Positions 33,782 through 42,164 of a stretch of DNA of 64,000 nt are shown piece after piece. Made by a program: the position numbers and the translations under genes. The notes beneath the pieces are model-generated. The model had not been told where the DNA came from, searched no databases, and saw only the letters and a program-made list of their open reading frames with translations. Position 1 is the first letter of the stretch. Each line of letters begins with the position of its first letter. Origin of the DNA: UBA699 sp050261915 (GTDB lineage: Bacteria > Bacillota > Clostridia > Clostridiales > Clostridiaceae); the NCBI GenBank assembly GCA_050261915.1, contig JBLNDT010000067.1:1-64000 (forward strand), in the 5' to 3' direction.

Positions 33782-34808
33782 CGATATAATTTTTTACATG
33801 TTTTAATATTATATTTATGCTTCCGTCTCCTACCCGTTGAATTTCAAACCTTGCTTTATCCCCATACACCTCATGGTTAATGTAAAGGTCAATATCATTA
33901 TCAATTTTAAGTCTTACTCTTTTAAGCTTTTTATCTACCCATTCCCTGTCTACATTAACCTTTTCTGAAATCCCCTGGGAGCTTATGTATTCATTAAAGT
34001 TATCCCTGTCCTCAGGCATATTAAATATGCTCTCTGACAACTCTTTTATATTTATTGACTCTTCAGATTTTACAGTATTTTTAACTGCGCTTCTTACTAT
34101 TTCAGCCTTGTCTGCATTTTCAGAATAATTTTTTCTTGTCCACTCTTCTGCAGCCTTAATTAACCCCTTTGTCATATCTCTTTCGTTTTCAATAATACTG
34201 CACCCAAGATATTTATTAATAAAATAACTTGAGCCGTATTCTGCCTTTTCATGCCCTTTGTTTTGCTTGTCTATAACCATAAGATTATACTCTTGCTCCG
34301 ACCTGATAGGTTTAATAAAAGCACATTTTTGAACCTTTTGGGCACCTGATGGAAGTCCTGTAAACTCAGGGAGGATTTTTATCCCCACTTTTTCATCTAC
34401 AAAATCCACACTGTGGGTAAAATTTTTAATATAGTCCATTTTGAATATTCCAAGGATAGGTCCATATTCAGTAGATATTGATACTACCACTAAGTCACAT
34501 GAAGGTATATTCCCATTGGATTTCATCAAGGTAAACATCTGCCTTGCAATTTCCTTTGAAGTATTAATTATATCTTCCTGGCCGTTTAAGTACTCCTGAG
34601 ATACTTCCTTCACTATATTTCTTTCATCCTTAAATATTGCATATCTAAGTTCTTCATCCTTTAGGCTCTTATCAATGTGCCTAAGTAAAAATTTATATAT
34701 GTCCTCATCCAAGTCCAGAGTATACTCATTTAATATAGGTTCATCTGAATTATTGTCTAAAATATGAATAATTGCTTCGTTTATGTTAATCTCTTTGATA
34801 TATTCCAA
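33774..34808 (-). CDS. Nucleoid-associated protein (NdpA/YejK family)
   Basis: 344 residues from a TTG start with AAAGGAGTAATA upstream. The domain organisation follows the 37-kDa nucleoid-associated family: N-terminal helical segment, central LVVVSISTEYGPILGIFKMDY, then KCAFIKPIRSEQEYNLMVIDKQ. Many clostridia encode such a protein. A direct DNA-binding role is from the family, not visible here. Confidence 0.8.
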   Translation of the reverse strand: MEYIKEININEAIIHILDNNSDEPILNEYTLDLDEDIYKFLLRHIDKSLKDEELRYAIFKDERNIVKEVSQEYLNGQEDIINTSKEIARQMFTLMKSNGNIPSCDLVVVSISTEYGPILGIFKMDYIKNFTHSVDFVDEKVGIKILPEFTGLPSGAQKVQKCAFIKPIRSEQEYNLMVIDKQNKGHEKAEYGSSYFINKYLGCSIIENERDMTKGLIKAAEEWTRKNYSENADKAEIVRSAVKNTVKSEESINIKELSESIFNMPEDRDNFNEYISSQGISEKVNVDREWVDKKLKRVRLKIDNDIDLYINHEVYGDKARFEIQRVGDGSINIILKHVKNYIEK

Positions 34809-34925
34809 TTTTATTACTCCTTTAATAATGATAATTCACATTATTATAATATAATATAAATATTAAGTTTTGCAATAATCATAGAATATTATGCTATAAT
34901 TCAAATAACAGAAGGAGTGATTTTC

Positions 34926-35477
34926 TTGAATGAAATGGAATTAAGAATAATCAATATAGATGTTGATAAAATAAGGAACCAACTTATTACTTTATCTGCA
35001 GTGCTTGTAAAAAAGGAAAACCAGGTAAACAAAATTTATGATTTCCCTGACAACAGGCTTCTATCATCCAAGGGTTATGCCAGAATCAGACTAGTAGAGG
35101 ATTTAATAACAAGTAATAATTATTACTATATGACCACAAAAAAAATAATAAGCCAGGACAAATTTAAGGTTATGGAGGAAAATGAAGTTAAAATAGATAA
35201 TCCAAGTGAGGGTGAAAAAATATTCATATCCCTTGGTCTTGTTTTATTAAGCTCCATTTCAAAATACAGAGAAAGCTATAAATATAAAAACTCTCTTATT
35301 GAGATTGACATTAATGACAAGACGTTCTGCCCATTTCCTTATATAGAAATAGAAACAAATTTTGAGGAAGAATTAAATGAAATTCTTGATAAATTAGGAT
35401 TTTCCATAAATGACACCACCTCAAAAACTATTTTTCAGCTCATTGAAGAATACAACTCAAAGGAGCTGGGTAAATAA
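34926..35477 (+). CDS. CYTH-domain protein
   Basis: 183 residues. The alternating beta pattern with EMELRIINIDVDKIRN at the start, RIRLVEDL, a Lys/Glu-rich central strand (KVMEENEVKIDN) and IEIDINDKTFCPFPYIEIE near the end fits CYTH (triphosphate tunnel) proteins of the CyaB type. These bind triphosphates with Mg2+; the physiological substrate is unknown. TTG start at 34926 with GAAGGAGTG upstream. Its stop overlaps the next ATG (TAATG). Confidence 0.8.
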   Translation: MNEMELRIINIDVDKIRNQLITLSAVLVKKENQVNKIYDFPDNRLLSSKGYARIRLVEDLITSNNYYYMTTKKIISQDKFKVMEENEVKIDNPSEGEKIFISLGLVLLSSISKYRESYKYKNSLIEIDINDKTFCPFPYIEIETNFEEELNEILDKLGFSINDTTSKTIFQLIEEYNSKELGK

Positions 35478-36352
35478 TGTTCGGATACGTTACTCCTTGC
35501 AAAATGGAATTGAAAATTAAAGACTACGAAAAGTTCAGGTCATATTACTGTGGTGTCTGCAAAGCAATTAAGACAAGCATTGGAAATCTTCCAAGGTTTC
35601 TGCTTAATTATGATATGACATTTTTAGCAATACTTCTTGACTCATTAGATGAAAACAAAAATAAATATTCCAGAGAACATTGCTTGATTCACCCAATAAA
35701 GAAGAAAGTATTTGTTAAAGATAGTTCCGCCTTGGTTTATGCTGCATATTTCAACACAATATTAGGCTATTATAAGCTTGTGGACAATACAAAGGATGAC
35801 AATTCTTTAAGGAGCAGAATTCTTTCCATTGGGTTAAAACCCTATATTGGCAATTACCCGGATAGTATAATAGAAAAAAAAGAAATTGTTGAAAAAAAGC
35901 TGGAAGACTTATATAAGCTTGAAGCTGTTCCACAAGGGAAAAATATAGACGAATTAAGCCACCCTTTTGCGGATTTAACCGGGTATATTTTGTCCTCCTT
36001 CAGGGAAGATGCTGCAGATGCACTATATAAACTTGGGTATAATCTTGGAAAATGGATATATGTTATTGATGCCTATGATGATCTTGAGAAGGATATGAAA
36101 AATAGTAAATTCAATGCAATTAATGAATCAATGAATGAAAATAGTATATCCTTTAATGAATTTGATAAAGAGATAAACGTAAGGATAGACTATCTTCTGA
36201 CTGCATGCGGTGCAGAATGTCTCAATTGCTTAGATAAAATACCACTTAAAAAAAATCAGGATATATTATATAATATTTTACAATATGGTTTAATGGAGAA
36301 AATGGATAAAGTTTTTAAAAGGAGTTGTTATAATAATGAAAAATCCCTATGA
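35477..36352 (+). CDS. DUF5685 family protein
   Basis: 291 residues. N-terminus MFGYVTPCKMELKIKDYEKF followed by a Cys-rich YYCGVCKAIK; helical body with AYDDLEKDMKNSKFNAIN, a D-x3-D-like acidic patch. Family of unknown function, commonly encoded next to a J-domain protein in clostridia. Translationally coupled to the CYTH gene upstream and overlapping the DnaJ-like gene downstream by 17 bases. Confidence 0.82.
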   Translation: MFGYVTPCKMELKIKDYEKFRSYYCGVCKAIKTSIGNLPRFLLNYDMTFLAILLDSLDENKNKYSREHCLIHPIKKKVFVKDSSALVYAAYFNTILGYYKLVDNTKDDNSLRSRILSIGLKPYIGNYPDSIIEKKEIVEKKLEDLYKLEAVPQGKNIDELSHPFADLTGYILSSFREDAADALYKLGYNLGKWIYVIDAYDDLEKDMKNSKFNAINESMNENSISFNEFDKEINVRIDYLLTACGAECLNCLDKIPLKKNQDILYNILQYGLMEKMDKVFKRSCYNNEKSL

Positions 36353-36923
36353 GATACTTGGCGTAAAGGAAACCGCTTCCAAGGATGAAATTAAAAAAGC
36401 CTACAGAGAACTTGCAAAAAAATACCATCCTGACCAATATGGCGCAAATCCTCTTAAGGACCTTGCTGAAGATAAAATGAGGGAATTAAATGAAGCTTAT
36501 GATTATCTTATGAAAAATGCTTCAGATTCATCAAATTTCAGCTCAGGAAGCAGTTATGGAGGTTCTACAAGCTACCAGTACGTAAGAATGGATATTCAAA
36601 ATGGAAATTATTCTGCTGCAGAAAGCAAACTAAGATCAATGAATGTAAGAGATGCAGAGTGGCATTACCTTAACGGAATAATTAATCAGCGAAAAGGCTG
36701 GTATGACGCAGCATATAATAATTTAAATACAGCCTGCAGGCTAGATCCAACAAATATGGAATACAGGGATGCTTTTGTAAGAATGAACAACAGAAATGAT
36801 TCTTACAGAGATTCCTATCGAGGTTCAAGGGGAAACATTGATTGTTGTGACCTTTGTACTACACTTTACTGCTTGGATTGCTGCTGTGAATGCGGAGGGG
36901 GAGACTTTATTTCCTGTTGTTAG
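36336..36923 (+). CDS. J-domain protein with Cys-rich C-terminus
   Basis: 195 residues. N-terminal J domain (residues 2-65: NPYEILGVKETASKDEIKKA; the Hsp70-stimulating HPD is in KKYHPDQYG). A Ser/Gly linker and a TPR-like helical pair follow (AESKLRSMNVRDAEWHYLNG), then a tail with ten Cys in 26 residues (DCCDLCTTLYCLDCCCEC...CC). It lacks the DnaJ zinc-finger repeats. It probably recruits DnaK to a specific client, possibly the adjacent DUF5685 protein; the Cys tail may bind metal or be lipidated. AAAAGGAG upstream. Confidence 0.88.
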   Translation: MKNPYEILGVKETASKDEIKKAYRELAKKYHPDQYGANPLKDLAEDKMRELNEAYDYLMKNASDSSNFSSGSSYGGSTSYQYVRMDIQNGNYSAAESKLRSMNVRDAEWHYLNGIINQRKGWYDAAYNNLNTACRLDPTNMEYRDAFVRMNNRNDSYRDSYRGSRGNIDCCDLCTTLYCLDCCCECGGGDFISCC

Positions 36924-36933
36924 GAGGTGAACC

Positions 36934-37440
36934 ATGATAAATAATAAAGCATCAAATATTGCAAAAGGGGGCTTCCTCACTGCCCTAGGATTTTTATTTA
37001 TATACTTAAGTTCTTATATTCCTACTAACAGGATATTTATTTTATCTCTGGCTGGTTGTACTATTATTATCAGCATAATTGTATCAGGAACAAAGTATGC
37101 AATGCTTGTTTTCGCATCTACTGCTATATTATCCTTGCTTATTACCGGAATAAGAATAACCACAATTTCATATCTGATATTTTTTGGAACCTACGGCTTT
37201 GCAAAATATTATATTGAGAGACTCAACAACTTAATTTATGAGTACATACTTAAGTATATATTTTTCAATATATGCTTAGGAATTTTCTTTCTTCTATATA
37301 AGCTGGTTCTACCCTCACTATTTACGCTTAATACTTCAATATATATAGTTGCAGGAGGAGCACAGTTGTTTTTCATTGTTTATGATTATGCACTCTCCTT
37401 GTTTATTTCAAACTTTAAAAAAAGGTATTTAAAGTTATAA
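36934..37440 (+). CDS. Hypothetical membrane protein
   Basis: 168 residues with about five hydrophobic helices (GFLTALGFLFIYLSSYI; ISIIVSGTKYAMLVFASTAI; YIFFNICLGIFFLLYKLVL). No motif is recognised, though the repeated hydrophobic pairs recall DUF2232/YybS-like spore or envelope proteins. It starts 10 bases after the J-domain gene with TTAGGAGGTG as ribosome site, so it is likely co-translated with the cluster. Confidence 0.75.
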   Translation: MINNKASNIAKGGFLTALGFLFIYLSSYIPTNRIFILSLAGCTIIISIIVSGTKYAMLVFASTAILSLLITGIRITTISYLIFFGTYGFAKYYIERLNNLIYEYILKYIFFNICLGIFFLLYKLVLPSLFTLNTSIYIVAGGAQLFFIVYDYALSLFISNFKKRYLKL

Positions 37441-37449
37441 AATTTGGGG

Positions 37450-37477
37450 TTGACATATATTCTTAATCTGCTATAAT
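37450..37477 (+). promoter_or_regulatory. Promoter of tRNA-Gln
   Basis: TTGACA (37450-37455), 16-base spacer, TATAAT (37472-37477); the tRNA begins 13 bases later. Confidence 0.8.
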
Positions 37478-37489
37478 TGTTTATGTTGA

Positions 37490-37565
37490 TGCCCATTAGC
37501 CAAATGGTAAGGCACCTGCCTCTGGAGCAGGCACTGTGTTGGTTCGAGTCCAGCATGGGCAGCCA
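37490..37565 (+). tRNA. tRNA-Gln (anticodon CTG)
   Basis: Acceptor TGCCCAT/ATGGGCA with discriminator G and encoded CCA. Anticodon stem CCTGC/GCAGG encloses loop CTCTGGA, anticodon CTG (reads CAG). The T-arm GTTGG-TTCGAGT-CCAGC matches the Bacillus-type Gln tRNA. Confidence 0.93.
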
Positions 37566-37566
37566 T

Positions 37567-37592
37567 AAAGTCCTTTTTATAAGGACTTTTTT
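37567..37592 (+). terminator. Terminator after tRNA-Gln
   Basis: AAAGTCCTT-TTTAT-AAGGACTTT followed by TTT, immediately 3' of the tRNA CCA end. Confidence 0.85.
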
Positions 37593-37601
37593 ACTTTATT
37601 A

Positions 37602-37630
37602 TTGACATTATGTGCTTAATATAATAAAAT
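37602..37630 (+). promoter_or_regulatory. Promoter of the leuS T-box transcript
   Basis: TTGACA (37602-37607) and TAAAAT (37625-37630) with a 17-base spacer, ahead of the T-box leader. Confidence 0.65.
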
Positions 37631-37639
37631 TTCATTAAG

Positions 37640-37824
37640 TTAATATTAAACTATGAGGTGGAATATTAGTATTAAATCTTCTAAGAGAGCTGGAGTATGC
37701 TGCGAAACAGTGTAGATGATATACAAACTCGCCACTGAGTATATCTGCAAAACAGATACGGGAAAACCGTTAAATTATCAAGTGAAATCAATTTTTGATT
37801 TAATTAGAGTGGTACCGCGGAACT
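37640..37824 (+). promoter_or_regulatory. T-box leader of leuS
   Basis: Stem I region begins around 37680 (CTAAGAGAGCTGGAG) with the AG-bulge-like CAGTGTAGATGATA. CTC at 37728-37730 in ACAAACTCGCC is the likely Leu specifier. The T-box AGAGTGGTACCGCGG is at 37806-37820, followed by the terminator. The leader controls leucyl-tRNA synthetase by uncharged tRNA-Leu. An open frame through this leader is not a gene. Confidence 0.93.
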
Positions 37825-37861
37825 TAGCCTTTCGTCTCTTATTGGAGATGGAAGGCTTTTT
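37825..37861 (+). terminator. leuS T-box terminator
   Basis: AGCCTTTCGTCTC-TTATTG-GAGATGGAAGGCT stem (G-U pair) followed by TTTTTG. Confidence 0.88.
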
Positions 37862-37892
37862 GTATACATTATATGATAAAGGAGAAATGATT

Positions 37893-40331
37893 ATGGGTTT
37901 TTACAGTACTAAAATTGATAAAAAATGGCAAAATACATGGGAAAGCACAGGGCTTAACAAATTTGATGACACCAATCTTGAAAATAAGCTTTATTGTTTA
38001 GAAATGTTTTCCTATCCATCAGGAAGCAAGCTCCATGCAGGACACTGGTTTAACTATGGTCCAACTGATTCCTGGGCAAGAATGAAAAAAATGCAGGGTT
38101 TTAATGTATTTCAACCAATGGGATTTGATGCATTTGGACTTCCTGCAGAAAACTATGCTATAAAAACCGGTATTCATCCTAAGGATTCCACATTGAAAAA
38201 TATTGAGACCATGGAAGAGCAGCTTAGAGCAATGGGTGCAATGTTTAACTGGGAAAATGAAGTTATAACATGCAATCCTGACTACTACAAATGGACTCAG
38301 TGGATCTTCCTTAAACTTTATGAACACGGCTTAGCTTATAAGAAAAAAGCTCCTGTAAATTGGTGCCCTAGCTGCAACACCGTACTTGCAAATGAACAGG
38401 TTGTAGATGGAGCATGCGAAAGATGCAGCGCTGAAGTTACTAAAAAGGATTTATCACAATGGTTCTTCAAGATAACAGATTATTCAGAGGAACTTTTACA
38501 ATGTCTTGACGGCTTAGACTGGCCTGAAAAGACTAAAGCCATGCAAAGGCACTGGATTGGAAAATCCATAGGTGCTGAGGTTACTTTTAAGGTCGATAAT
38601 TCAGATTTATCCTTTAATGTTTTTACAACAAGAGTTGATACATTGTTTGGATGTACCTATGCAGTACTTGCACCTGAAAATGAACTAGTAGATAAGATAA
38701 CCACAGATGAATGCAGAGAAGTTGTTGAAAATTACAAGGAAGAGGCTAAGAAGCAGTCTGACATAGAAAGACAGTCCTTAACTAGAGAAAAGACTGGGGT
38801 TCTTACAGGTTCCTATGCAATAAACCCTATTAACGGAAGAAAAGTTCCAATTCTTGTAGCGGATTATGTACTTAACACCTATGGAACAGGATGTGTTATG
38901 GGAGTTCCTGCTCATGATGAAAGAGATTTCACATTTGCTACAAAATACAATCTTCCAATTGAAAGAGTAATAAAAGGAGGAAAGGATCTTCCTTACTGCG
39001 AATACGGCGAAATGATGAACAGCGGAGAATTTGACGGTCTTCATTCAGAAGAAGGTATAAAAGCAGTTATAGCTAAACTTGAAAGCCAAGGCTTAGGTAA
39101 TGGAAAGGTAAATTACAGATTAAGAGACTGGCTTGTATCAAGACAAAGATATTGGGGAGCTCCTATTCCAGTAGTTTATTGTGAAAAATGCGGAGAGGTT
39201 GCAGTGCCTGAAAGTGATCTACCTGTACTTCTTCCATACGATGTTGAATTTTCACCAGATGGAAGTTCACCACTTTTAAAATCTAAGGAATTTATAAATA
39301 CCACATGTCCAAAGTGTGGAGGATCTGCTAAAAGAGAAGCAGATACTCTGGATACTTTTGTTTGTTCCTCATGGTACTATTTAAGATATCCTGATAATAA
39401 AAACGAAGAAGAAGCTTTTAGCAAAGAAAAAATAAATAAGCTTCTTCCTGTAGATATGTATGTTGGCGGAGCAGAGCATGCATGCATGCATCTTCTGTAC
39501 GCAAGATTCTTTACTAAAGCATTAAGAGACATGGGATATCTCAGCTTTGATGAACCATTTACAGCTTTAAGACATCAAGGAATAATCCTTGGACCAGATG
39601 GACAAAAAATGAGTAAATCAAAGGGGAACACAATATCACCTGATGAATATATAGCTCAATTTGGTGCAGATGTATTTAGAATGTATCTTATGTTTGGATT
39701 TGATTATTCCACAGGTGGAGCTTGGAGCGACGATGGAATAAAATCAATAGGTAGATTTGTAGACAGAATTGAAAGGCTTTTTGAAAGCTGCAATGAAGTA
39801 ATAGCTGATAGCAAAAATAATAAAACTGATATAGGACACGATGAAAAGGAACTTAATTATGTAAGAAACTACACAATAAAATCAGTTACTGAAGATGCCG
39901 GCAGATTCCAGTTTAATACTTCAATTGCAAGATTGATGGAATTTACAAATGCACTAACAAAATATATAGGATTAGAAAACAAAAACAGAAATTTCCTGAA
40001 GGAAGTAACTCTAGACTTCATAAGACTTCTTGCACCTTTTGCTCCTCATTTTTCAGAAGAGCTTTGGGAGCTTTCAGGAATGAAGGATTCTGTATTTAAG
40101 GAAGCTTGGCCTGTATTTAACCCTGATGCTTTAATAAAGGATGAAGTTGAAATCGCAGTTCAAATTAATGGAAAAATTAAAACAAAACTCAACATATCCA
40201 ACGGGTTAAGTGAAAAGGAAATTGAAGAAATTGTTCTTAAGCACGAAGAAGTTGAACCACTTCTTGCTGGTAAAACTATAGTTAAAATTGTTGTTATAAA
40301 AGGAAGACTTGTTAATATAGTAGTTAAATAA
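37893..40331 (+). CDS. leuS: Leucyl-tRNA synthetase
   Basis: 812 residues. HIGH-type motif KLHAGHWFNYG, CP1 editing domain with TRVDTLFGCTY and GTGCVMGVPAHDERD, Zn-binding cysteines in CPSCNTVLANEQVV and the later CPKCGG, the KMSKS loop GQKMSKSKGNTISPDEY, and the C-terminal anticodon-binding domain. The ATG at 37893 (MGFYSTKIDKKWQ) follows GGAGAA by 6 bases; the ATG six bases earlier is too close. Regulated by the T-box just upstream. Confidence 0.97.
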   Translation: MGFYSTKIDKKWQNTWESTGLNKFDDTNLENKLYCLEMFSYPSGSKLHAGHWFNYGPTDSWARMKKMQGFNVFQPMGFDAFGLPAENYAIKTGIHPKDSTLKNIETMEEQLRAMGAMFNWENEVITCNPDYYKWTQWIFLKLYEHGLAYKKKAPVNWCPSCNTVLANEQVVDGACERCSAEVTKKDLSQWFFKITDYSEELLQCLDGLDWPEKTKAMQRHWIGKSIGAEVTFKVDNSDLSFNVFTTRVDTLFGCTYAVLAPENELVDKITTDECREVVENYKEEAKKQSDIERQSLTREKTGVLTGSYAINPINGRKVPILVADYVLNTYGTGCVMGVPAHDERDFTFATKYNLPIERVIKGGKDLPYCEYGEMMNSGEFDGLHSEEGIKAVIAKLESQGLGNGKVNYRLRDWLVSRQRYWGAPIPVVYCEKCGEVAVPESDLPVLLPYDVEFSPDGSSPLLKSKEFINTTCPKCGGSAKREADTLDTFVCSSWYYLRYPDNKNEEEAFSKEKINKLLPVDMYVGGAEHACMHLLYARFFTKALRDMGYLSFDEPFTALRHQGIILGPDGQKMSKSKGNTISPDEYIAQFGADVFRMYLMFGFDYSTGGAWSDDGIKSIGRFVDRIERLFESCNEVIADSKNNKTDIGHDEKELNYVRNYTIKSVTEDAGRFQFNTSIARLMEFTNALTKYIGLENKNRNFLKEVTLDFIRLLAPFAPHFSEELWELSGMKDSVFKEAWPVFNPDALIKDEVEIAVQINGKIKTKLNISNGLSEKEIEEIVLKHEEVEPLLAGKTIVKIVVIKGRLVNIVVK

Positions 40332-40332
40332 T

Positions 40333-40367
40333 AAAAAGCAATTCAGATTTTCTGAATTGCTTTTTTT
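40333..40367. terminator. Bidirectional terminator between leuS and the alarmone synthetase gene
   Basis: AAAAGCAATTCAGA-TTT-TCTGAATTGCTTTT with T-runs in both directions. Confidence 0.92.
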
Positions 40368-41154
40368 ACCTGTACATATCTAGAGTTTTTTCAGTAACCC
40401 TCTGCAAGTTACTAAGCTCTGATATTTCTCCTTCTTGAATGAGCTTGTTTAACTGGGCTTGAAACCTTGTAGCCTCCGAATTCTTACCCATTGAAATAAG
40501 AGTAAGTATATTGTTCATTATATTTGAAACAAGGCTTGATTTAACCTCAAATAGCTGCTGTGCATCTTTTATCTCATCCTTGATTTCAAGCATAAGCCTG
40601 TCAAGGTTAAAGGCTGCATCCGCCGCTGACTTAAGCTTAAGCTTTATATTCGGAGGAATATCATGCTTATATTTATAGTTTAGTGAATGTTCTGCTGTTG
40701 CCCAGAAGTTCATGGCAAGGGTTCTAATCTGAAACTCTGCTAAAATTTCCTTTGCACCTTCAGCCATATTTACTGGATATTTAATTATTACGTGATAGCT
40801 TCTATATCCGCTTTTCTTAACATTTGTTACATAATCCTTCTCATATATTATCTGCATGTCATTTCTTTTTCTTATAAGCTTCACAACTTTTTCAACATCA
40901 TCTACAAACTGACACATTATTCTTATACCAGCTATGTCTTCTATTTCATTACCTATTCTTTCAAGGGGTATATTAAACTTGTTGGCCTTTTCTAGAATAC
41001 TTGACAGCTCTTTTACTCTTCCCGTTACAAATTCAATAGGTGAATATTCATTTTTAGTCCTATATTCTGTTCTTATGCTCCTGAATTTCACTTTAAGTTC
41101 TTCTACTGCCTGTTTGTATGGAATTAAAAATGCTTTCCATTCTCCTATTGCCAT
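40366..41154 (-). CDS. Small alarmone synthetase (RelQ/YjbM-type GTP pyrophosphokinase)
   Basis: 262 residues: a stand-alone RelA/SpoT synthetase domain without hydrolase or regulatory TGS/ACT domains. Signatures: IEDIAGIRIMCQFVDDVEKV, DYVTNVKKSGYRSYHVIIKY and the catalytic-acid segment AEFQIRTLAMNFWATAEHSL. It makes (p)ppGpp. The C-terminal helical part (QAQLNKLIQEGEISELSN) fits oligomerising small synthetases. GAGGGTGG precedes the ATG. Confidence 0.92.
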   Translation of the reverse strand: MAIGEWKAFLIPYKQAVEELKVKFRSIRTEYRTKNEYSPIEFVTGRVKELSSILEKANKFNIPLERIGNEIEDIAGIRIMCQFVDDVEKVVKLIRKRNDMQIIYEKDYVTNVKKSGYRSYHVIIKYPVNMAEGAKEILAEFQIRTLAMNFWATAEHSLNYKYKHDIPPNIKLKLKSAADAAFNLDRLMLEIKDEIKDAQQLFEVKSSLVSNIMNNILTLISMGKNSEATRFQAQLNKLIQEGEISELSNLQRVTEKTLDMYR

Positions 41155-41199
41155 ATTTCCACCCTCAAATCTTATTTATATTTATATATTATAGCATAT

Positions 41200-41883
41200 T
41201 TACAGAATTCTTACAGGATTAAACTTCAAGTAATCTGATGATGTTATTATGTACTGAACTTCATCACGTACTCCACAAAAGGCTGTTTCTGCAGATGGGC
41301 CGTGAAGATGACCATAGACTACAGCTTTAGGTTTTATTTCATTTATTATTTCAATAAAACCGGATTCCAGTTTTTCATTAAAGGGAGGATAGTGAAGCAT
41401 AAAAATAAACTTTTTAAAGCCTGCTTTTATAGCTGAATCAACTGATAATCTAAGCCTTATAAGCTCTCGTTCATATATTTTTTGATCCTTTTGTGTAAAG
41501 CTGTCTCCTCCAGGAGATACCCAGCCTCTGGTTCCGCATATGGCGTATTCTTCATATGAAAAGAAGTTGTTTTGAATAAATTTCATATCATCATAGAGGT
41601 TGTTTAGTTTGTTTATGCTTCCCCACCAGTAATCATGGTTCCCCTTAACAAATATTTTATTTCCTGGAAGGTCATGAATCCAGTCAAGTTCCTTACCTGC
41701 CTCCTCCATAGTCATGGACCATGATATATCTCCGGCAACTAACACCGTATCTTCCTCACTGATTAAACTTAGCCAATTATCCTTTAACCTTCCATCATGT
41801 TCCATCCACTGTTCTCCAAATATATCCATTGGTTTTTCACCATTTAAGTCCAAGTGAAGATCTGAAATTGCATATAAAGCCAC
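41200..41883 (-). CDS. Calcineurin-like metallophosphoesterase
   Basis: 227 residues. All metal-site motifs are intact: SDLHLDLNG, VLVAGDISWS, VKGNHDYWW, MLHYPPFNE, and VVYGHLHG. Substrate unknown; small clostridial members of this type act on nucleotides or nucleic acids. It lies 4 bases after the FlhB-like gene, so probably in the same transcript. Confidence 0.9.
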   Translation of the reverse strand: MALYAISDLHLDLNGEKPMDIFGEQWMEHDGRLKDNWLSLISEEDTVLVAGDISWSMTMEEAGKELDWIHDLPGNKIFVKGNHDYWWGSINKLNNLYDDMKFIQNNFFSYEEYAICGTRGWVSPGGDSFTQKDQKIYERELIRLRLSVDSAIKAGFKKFIFMLHYPPFNEKLESGFIEIINEIKPKAVVYGHLHGPSAETAFCGVRDEVQYIITSSDYLKFNPVRIL

Positions 41884-41887
41884 TTAA

Positions 41888-42154
41888 TCACCTTCCATTA
41901 ATACTTTTGTCAACATCCATTACATATGCTATAACCTTTGCTACTGCCTCATATAATTCAAAAGGAATAGATTCTCCAATATCCAGGTTTGTAAGCAGAG
42001 CTGTAAGTTCCTGGTCGTAAACTACCGGAACATTGTTTTCTTTTGCACCATTTATAATATTTTCAGCTATCTTGCCAATGCCTGCAGCTGTAACAACAGG
42101 GGCTTCATACCCACCCTCGTATTTTAGTGCAGCAGCTCTTTTCCTGTGGTTCAA
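41888..42154 (-). CDS. FlhB C-terminal-domain-like protein (YlqH type)
   Basis: 88 residues equivalent to the cytoplasmic C-terminal domain of the flagellar/type III export protein FlhB: KRAAALKYEGGYEAPVVTAA, NVPVVYDQELTALL and LDIGESIPFELYEAVAKVIAYV. It lacks the membrane part and the NPTH autocleavage motif. The TTG at 42154 is preferred, 6 bases after GAGGTG; a GTG three codons earlier lies within that ribosome site. It is coupled to the FliK-like gene upstream, the same arrangement as Bacillus ylqG-ylqH. Confidence 0.85.
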   Translation of the reverse strand: MNHRKRAAALKYEGGYEAPVVTAAGIGKIAENIINGAKENNVPVVYDQELTALLTNLDIGESIPFELYEAVAKVIAYVMDVDKSINGR

Positions 42155-42164
42155 ATCACTCACC

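Noticed and set aside
37716..37892. N-terminal extension of leuS upstream of 37893
   Set aside because: This stretch is the T-box leader including the terminator hairpin; the ribosome site is just before 37893.
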